Shown: piece after piece, positions 60,315 to 64,000 of the stretch | How the letters are laid out: every line of letters starts with the position of its first letter | Numbering within the stretch: position 1 is the stretch's first letter | NCBI RefSeq assembly: GCF_030160015.1 | Contig: NZ_BSNN01000002.1 | Coordinates: forward strand, 310,001 to 374,000 | Reading direction: 5' to 3' | DNA length: 64,000 nucleotides | From: Amylibacter marinus | GTDB lineage: Bacteria > Pseudomonadota > Alphaproteobacteria > Rhodobacterales > Rhodobacteraceae | Program-made: the position numbers and the translations under genes | Notes under the pieces: generated by a model | Database searches by the model: none | Seen by the model: the letters and a program-made list of their open reading frames with translations, nothing else | Told to the model about the DNA's origin: nothing

Positions 60315-61216
60315 GCGGTGATCTTATTATTTTCGGGGGTGTCAGACGACAGCTCGCGGCGCGCGGTATCGCGATAATCAGAGGGCGTCATGTTTTTCAT
60401 CTTTAGGAACTGTCTGTTGAAATTTGCAAGGTTTTGAAATCCGACCTCGAAACAGATCGACGAGATTTGTTCGTTGGTTGCATAGAGCATGCTACAGGCC
60501 TGACCGATGCGCACTCGATTTACGAATTCCACAAACCGATTGCCGGTCATTTTGTGGAAATTGCGCGAAAAAGATGAGGGGCTCATGCCGGCTATTTCGG
60601 CGGCTTTTTCGGCGGATATATCATCTGCGAAGTGTTGTACGATGTAATCCACCACCTCTCCGATGCGGGCCTGTTTACTGTTGCCCTCTGGGTGTACCAA
60701 TTGTAGCACCGATAGTGTTTTGCGATCCTTGTGTGCCGTTAGCCGATTTAACAGCTTTAGAAAGGTCAGGATTTGTTCAGGGCCTGTGGTATCGCGCACG
60801 CCCTCAAACAGGGACTTGGCATAGGCCACATCAAAATTGAAAAACTCGATACCAGATTTAGAAGTTTCGATCAGTTCGTAGATCTCTTGAAACTCGGGGA
60901 AGGCCCCGAACATTTGTTTCAGGCGCGCGGGATCAAATTGGATCACCATATCGCGGGTTTCCACATGTTCCGGGTAGAGGTCATCGGTGATCCAATTGTG
61001 CGGGACATAGGACCCGGCTAGGAACAGAGCCCCAGGCGCGAAATCCCCGATATAATCCCCAACAAAAGCTTTCCCGTGGGTTTCCAAGATCAGGTGCAAT
61101 TCGCACTCTTTATGCGAATGCCACCGACACAGGGGATCAGGCCAGCCATGTTGCAGGTATCGTAGGCTTTTGGTTGTATTCTCGAGAACCTCAAGTTCTG
61201 GGACATTGACGTTCAT
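60311..61216 (-). CDS. AraC family regulator inside the polyol operon
   Basis: A 301-residue regulator. The cupin-like sensor half includes CRWHSHKECELHLILETHGK (~30), and the double HTH (~200-285) has ISAEKAAEIAGMSPSSFSRNFHKMTG and ICFEVGFQNLANFNRQFLKMKNMTPSDYR. ATG 61216 overlaps the smoG stop (ATGA). Encoded within the operon, so it is likely the autoregulated activator of polyol use. The long open frame upstream of 61216 is the shadow of smoG. Confidence 0.88.
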   Translation of the reverse strand: MNVNVPELEVLENTTKSLRYLQHGWPDPLCRWHSHKECELHLILETHGKAFVGDYIGDFAPGALFLAGSYVPHNWITDDLYPEHVETRDMVIQFDPARLKQMFGAFPEFQEIYELIETSKSGIEFFNFDVAYAKSLFEGVRDTTGPEQILTFLKLLNRLTAHKDRKTLSVLQLVHPEGNSKQARIGEVVDYIVQHFADDISAEKAAEIAGMSPSSFSRNFHKMTGNRFVEFVNRVRIGQACSMLYATNEQISSICFEVGFQNLANFNRQFLKMKNMTPSDYRDTARRELSSDTPENNKITA

Positions 61217-62043
61217 TTGACCGCACCAAAGGTTAGGCCTTGGACCAATTGTTTCTGGGCAAGCCAGCCAAAGATTACAATAGGCGCACAGGCCAATGTA
61301 GATACAGCAGAGACCTTGGCCCAGAACAGGCCTTCGGGGGCTTGGAAGGATGCCACAAATGCGGTTAGGGTGCTGGCCTCGGTTGTGGTGAGGACGATTG
61401 ACCAGAAGGCTTCGTTCCAGCACAGGATAATTGACAAGAGCGCCGTAGAGGCGATGCCGCCCCATGCCAGCGGCATAACGATCTGGCGGATTTCGTTATA
61501 GGTAGATGTGCCGTCCATGCGCGATGCTTCTAGGATTTCCTTGGGGATTTCGCGGAAATAGTTGAACAGGATCAACATCACGATCGGCAGGTTCACCATG
61601 GCATAAATGATCACCAGCACCAGTTTTGTATCAAACAGGCCTGCCTTTTGGGCCAGAAAATAGATCGGCATCAAAACACCAACTGCGGGCAACATCTTGG
61701 TTGAGAGCATCCACATCAGGATATCCTTGGTGCGGTGCGTTGGGTTGAAGGCCATGGCATAGGCCGAGGGAATGGCAATAAGCAGGGCAACTGCGGTGCC
61801 TCCGAAAGAGGTGATGACGGAGTTCCATGCGAATTTCACGTAATTGGTGCGCTCTTGGATTTCTATATAGTTTTCCAGCGTTGGCTCAAAGACCAACAGG
61901 GGCGGTACCGCAATGGCCTGACCTTCGGTTTTGAAGCTGGTTAGAACCATCCAGAAGATCGGGAAAAAGAAGATCAGGGCGACACCCCATGCTGCAACTA
62001 CAGCAATACGGTTTTTCAGGTTTTCGCGTTGTTTATCAGTCAT
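61213..62043 (-). CDS. smoG: Polyol ABC transporter, permease 2
   Basis: A 276-residue MalG-type permease with six hydrophobic segments. The EAA loop reads EILEASRMDGTSTYNEIRQIVMPLAWGG. N-terminus cytoplasmic. The start lies 2 bases after smoF. Pairs with SmoF and SmoK. Confidence 0.9.
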   Translation of the reverse strand: MTDKQRENLKNRIAVVAAWGVALIFFFPIFWMVLTSFKTEGQAIAVPPLLVFEPTLENYIEIQERTNYVKFAWNSVITSFGGTAVALLIAIPSAYAMAFNPTHRTKDILMWMLSTKMLPAVGVLMPIYFLAQKAGLFDTKLVLVIIYAMVNLPIVMLILFNYFREIPKEILEASRMDGTSTYNEIRQIVMPLAWGGIASTALLSIILCWNEAFWSIVLTTTEASTLTAFVASFQAPEGLFWAKVSAVSTLACAPIVIFGWLAQKQLVQGLTFGAVK

Positions 62044-62045
62044 TT

Positions 62046-62906
62046 TTACACCGTCAAAGTTTTGCCAACGGCGCGGATCAAGAAGATCGCCACGATGTTA
62101 GCGAGGATAATTGCAAAGACCCCACCCGCAGAGGCGACACCAACATCAAAGGCTTGTTGGGATTGGATGTAGATCAGGTATGTCAGGTTGGTTGATTGAA
62201 CACCTGGCCCACCGGATGTGGTCACAAAAATCTCTGCGAAAATCGACAGGTGGAAGATCATCTGGATCAGGATCACAATAGAGATGGGACGCGCCATGTG
62301 GGGCAGGGTCAGGTTATAGAACTGAGACCAGAAGCCAGCGCCGTCCAATGTGGCGGCCTCTTTTTGCTCTTGGTCTTGGGATTGTAGCGAAGTCATAAAG
62401 ATCAGGATCGCAAAGGGTGTCCATTGCCAGCTGACCATCAGAATGATCGAGAACAGCGGCATATCCTGTAGCCATTCAATGGGTTGCCAGCCCATGGCAT
62501 TCCACATGGCGGCAAACAGGCCGGTGGTTGGGTCCATCATCATGTTTTTCCAGACCAATGCCGAAACCGTAGGCATTATAAAAAACGGCGAGATCAGCAT
62601 CACGCGGACAATGCCGCGCCCCCTAAATGGGCGATCAATCAGAACCGATATTGCCAGCCCAAGCACCACCGTGATTATCAATACGGACCCAACCAGCACC
62701 AGCGTGTTCATCAGGGCGGGGAAAAAGGCGGCATCGGTCCAGAAGAAGCGGTAGTTTTCCAGCCCGATGAATCCCTCGCGCTCTGGGTACAATAGGTTAT
62801 AGCGGATTGTTGAGAAATAGAGCGTCATTGAAAGTGGTACAATCATCCACAAAAGCAGAAGAATGATGCTGGGGGCCTGTAACAATCTGACCAAAGTTCT
62901 GTTCAT
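62046..62906 (-). CDS. smoF: Polyol ABC transporter, permease 1
   Basis: A 286-residue MalF-type permease with six hydrophobic segments. EAA loop KEAATLDGAGFWSQFYNLTLPHMARP. ATG 62906 (MNRTLVRLLQAPS) has AAGGA upstream; the longer open frame to 63005 runs into the smoE-smoF hairpin and is not used. Confidence 0.9.
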   Translation of the reverse strand: MNRTLVRLLQAPSIILLLLWMIVPLSMTLYFSTIRYNLLYPEREGFIGLENYRFFWTDAAFFPALMNTLVLVGSVLIITVVLGLAISVLIDRPFRGRGIVRVMLISPFFIMPTVSALVWKNMMMDPTTGLFAAMWNAMGWQPIEWLQDMPLFSIILMVSWQWTPFAILIFMTSLQSQDQEQKEAATLDGAGFWSQFYNLTLPHMARPISIVILIQMIFHLSIFAEIFVTTSGGPGVQSTNLTYLIYIQSQQAFDVGVASAGGVFAIILANIVAIFLIRAVGKTLTV

Positions 62907-62995
62907 GAGGAGGATCCTTGCAATTGTAGGTTTGGATACATGCACTGTGGCGCAGGGGCTACCATGGGTGATTGGCTGGGCGCATGTGTCTTCGA

Positions 62996-63015
62996 AGGGG
63001 CGCAAAAGCGCCCCT
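62996..63015 (-). promoter_or_regulatory. Stem-loop between smoE and smoF
   Basis: AGGGGCGC-AAAA-GCGCCCCT is a perfect 8-bp hairpin 9 bases after the smoE stop, with no T-run. Such hairpins protect the binding-protein part of the mRNA, so that it is made in excess over the permeases. Confidence 0.6.
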
Positions 63016-63024
63016 GCGGGGAGG

Positions 63025-64000
63025 TTACTTGTAGTAACCGCCTTTTTTCATTTCGCGATCAGCGGCTGTCTGTGCATTTGCCAGCGCTTCTTCTACTGAA
63101 ATGTCACCGGCAAGGGCCGCAGTCATTTGTTGACCTACTGCGGTACCGATTGCTTGGAACTCTGGGATCGCTGCGAATTGAACACCAACATAGGGTGTTT
63201 CATCCTGCGTAGAGTTTGCAGGGTTAGCAGACATGATCGCCTTTAGCTCTGCATCGGCAAATTTCGCGGCGGCCGTGAAGTTTGCGTTGGCATAGGTGGA
63301 TGCACGTGTACCTGTTGGAACAGATCCCCAGCCATTGGTGGCCGCAACCAGTTCGATATAGTCTTTAGATGTTGCCCATTCTAGGAACTTCACCGCATCG
63401 TCTTTTTGCTTGGTACCAGCCGGAATTGCCAATGACCATGCCCACAACCAGTTTGCGCCACGGTTTGTAACCGCTACGGGGGACTGTGCGAATGCGATGT
63501 CATCTGCAACCTTTGATTGTGCAGGATCAGACACGAAAGATGCCGCGATTGTGGCATCAATCCACATGCCGCATTTGCCTTCGTTGATCAGAGCCAAGAT
63601 CTCGTTGAAGCTGTTACCAGATGAGCCTGGAGGGCCATAGTTGTTCAGTAGATCAACATAGAAGTTAACCGCATGGTTCCATGCTGGGCTATCCAGATCA
63701 GGTGTCCAGTCGTCGTTGAACCATTTGGCCCCAAAAGAGTTGGCCATAGTTGACAAGAACGCCATGTTGTCGCCCCAGCCTGGCTTGCCGCGCAAACAGA
63801 TGCCGTAAACGCCATTGTCTTTGTCCGTCATTGCAGCCGCTGCATCCTGTACATGGCCCCATGTTGGGTTATCTGGCATGGTCATGCCCGCGGCGTCTAG
63901 AAGGTCTTTACGATACATGATCATAGAAGACTCGCCGTAGAACGGTGCCGCATATAGGTTGCCGTCGTGTGACAGGCCACCGCGCATGGCTGGTAGGATA
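63025..64000 (-). CDS. smoE: Polyol ABC transporter, substrate-binding protein (N-terminus outside the window)
   Basis: The C-terminal 324 or so codons of a family 1 solute-binding protein; the frame is open to the window end, and the first ATG at 63987 is internal. GNLYAAPFYGESSMIMYRKDLLDAAG, YGICLRGKPGWGDNMAFLS and GANWLWAWSLAIPAGTKQKDDA match sorbitol/mannitol-binding proteins. The C-terminus ends ADREMKKGGYYK. The signal peptide is not visible. It is the first visible gene of the operon. Confidence 0.88.
   Translation of the reverse strand, partial: ILPAMRGGLSHDGNLYAAPFYGESSMIMYRKDLLDAAGMTMPDNPTWGHVQDAAAAMTDKDNGVYGICLRGKPGWGDNMAFLSTMANSFGAKWFNDDWTPDLDSPAWNHAVNFYVDLLNNYGPPGSSGNSFNEILALINEGKCGMWIDATIAASFVSDPAQSKVADDIAFAQSPVAVTNRGANWLWAWSLAIPAGTKQKDDAVKFLEWATSKDYIELVAATNGWGSVPTGTRASTYANANFTAAAKFADAELKAIMSANPANSTQDETPYVGVQFAAIPEFQAIGTAVGQQMTAALAGDISVEEALANAQTAADREMKKGGYYK

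Overview
The window is a contiguous piece of an alphaproteobacterial chromosome, almost certainly Rhodobacterales (Roseobacter-like). Supporting signs are the thiD-thiO-thiS-thiG-thiE-thiF order using ThiO instead of ThiH, the F1Fo zeta-type inhibitor, the bmt / B12-binding protein / DUF1638 trio, LpxI in the lipid A block, a smo/mtl-type polyol ABC operon and many 4-base ATGA overlaps. Gene density is high. I found no insertion sequence, prophage, CRISPR array, rRNA or tRNA gene.

Layout: 1-262, end of an iron-dependent alcohol dehydrogenase. 298-8813, a TPP-riboswitch thiamine operon of 11 genes: thiazole synthesis (thiO,S,G,F), HMP kinase and coupling (thiD,E), a pyrimidine ABC importer (thiY,Z,X) and two different TenA hydrolases. 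8814-9746, a Crp/Fnr-type promoter and three tandem paralogous genes for 53-54 residue membrane proteins. 9829-12025, rnd, a lipoprotein and sufE. 12116-14654, probable pieces of a split B12 methionine synthase. 14689-17783, dctD/dctB, where DctD lacks the sigma-54 contact loop. 17943-19643, a cysteine-less caspase-like protein. 19690-23852, purC-purS-purQ, the zeta subunit, a ~600-base block with three tandem homologous sRNA candidates, and purB. 23927-27032, zur-znuCB diverging from znuA around a Zur box. 28457-30430, rpsB (with a helix-hairpin-helix extension) and tsf. 30580-34864, a lipoprotein, arsH, a ThDP enzyme and an AraC regulator. 34995-47779, miaA diverging from the envelope superoperon pyrH-frr-uppS-cdsA-dxr-rseP-bamA-skp-fabZ-lpxA-lpxI-lpxB. 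48472-51810, putA. 51972-56938, tamA-tamB. 56959-64000, a minus-strand polyol operon read smoE-smoF-smoG-araC-mtlK-smoK-frk.

How the genes work together: the thi operon can take up and deformylate/deaminate degraded thiamine pyrimidine and join it to thiazole made in the cell; it contains no thiC. The envelope block runs from isoprenoid and phospholipid precursors (dxr, uppS, cdsA) through outer-membrane protein assembly (bamA, skp, tamAB) to early lipid A synthesis (fabZ, lpxA, lpxI, lpxB). The polyol operon imports a sugar alcohol, oxidises it (mtlK) and phosphorylates the ketose (frk).

The least ordinary parts are (a) the three tandem sRNA-like units at about 21850-22452, (b) the three tandem mini membrane proteins at 9213-9746 behind a Crp/Fnr-like site, (c) a regulatory hairpin covering the bamA ribosome-binding site, and (d) several conserved proteins with altered key parts (DctD, ThiF, the pseudo-caspase, S2). 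Functions were assigned by reading motifs; no database search was possible.
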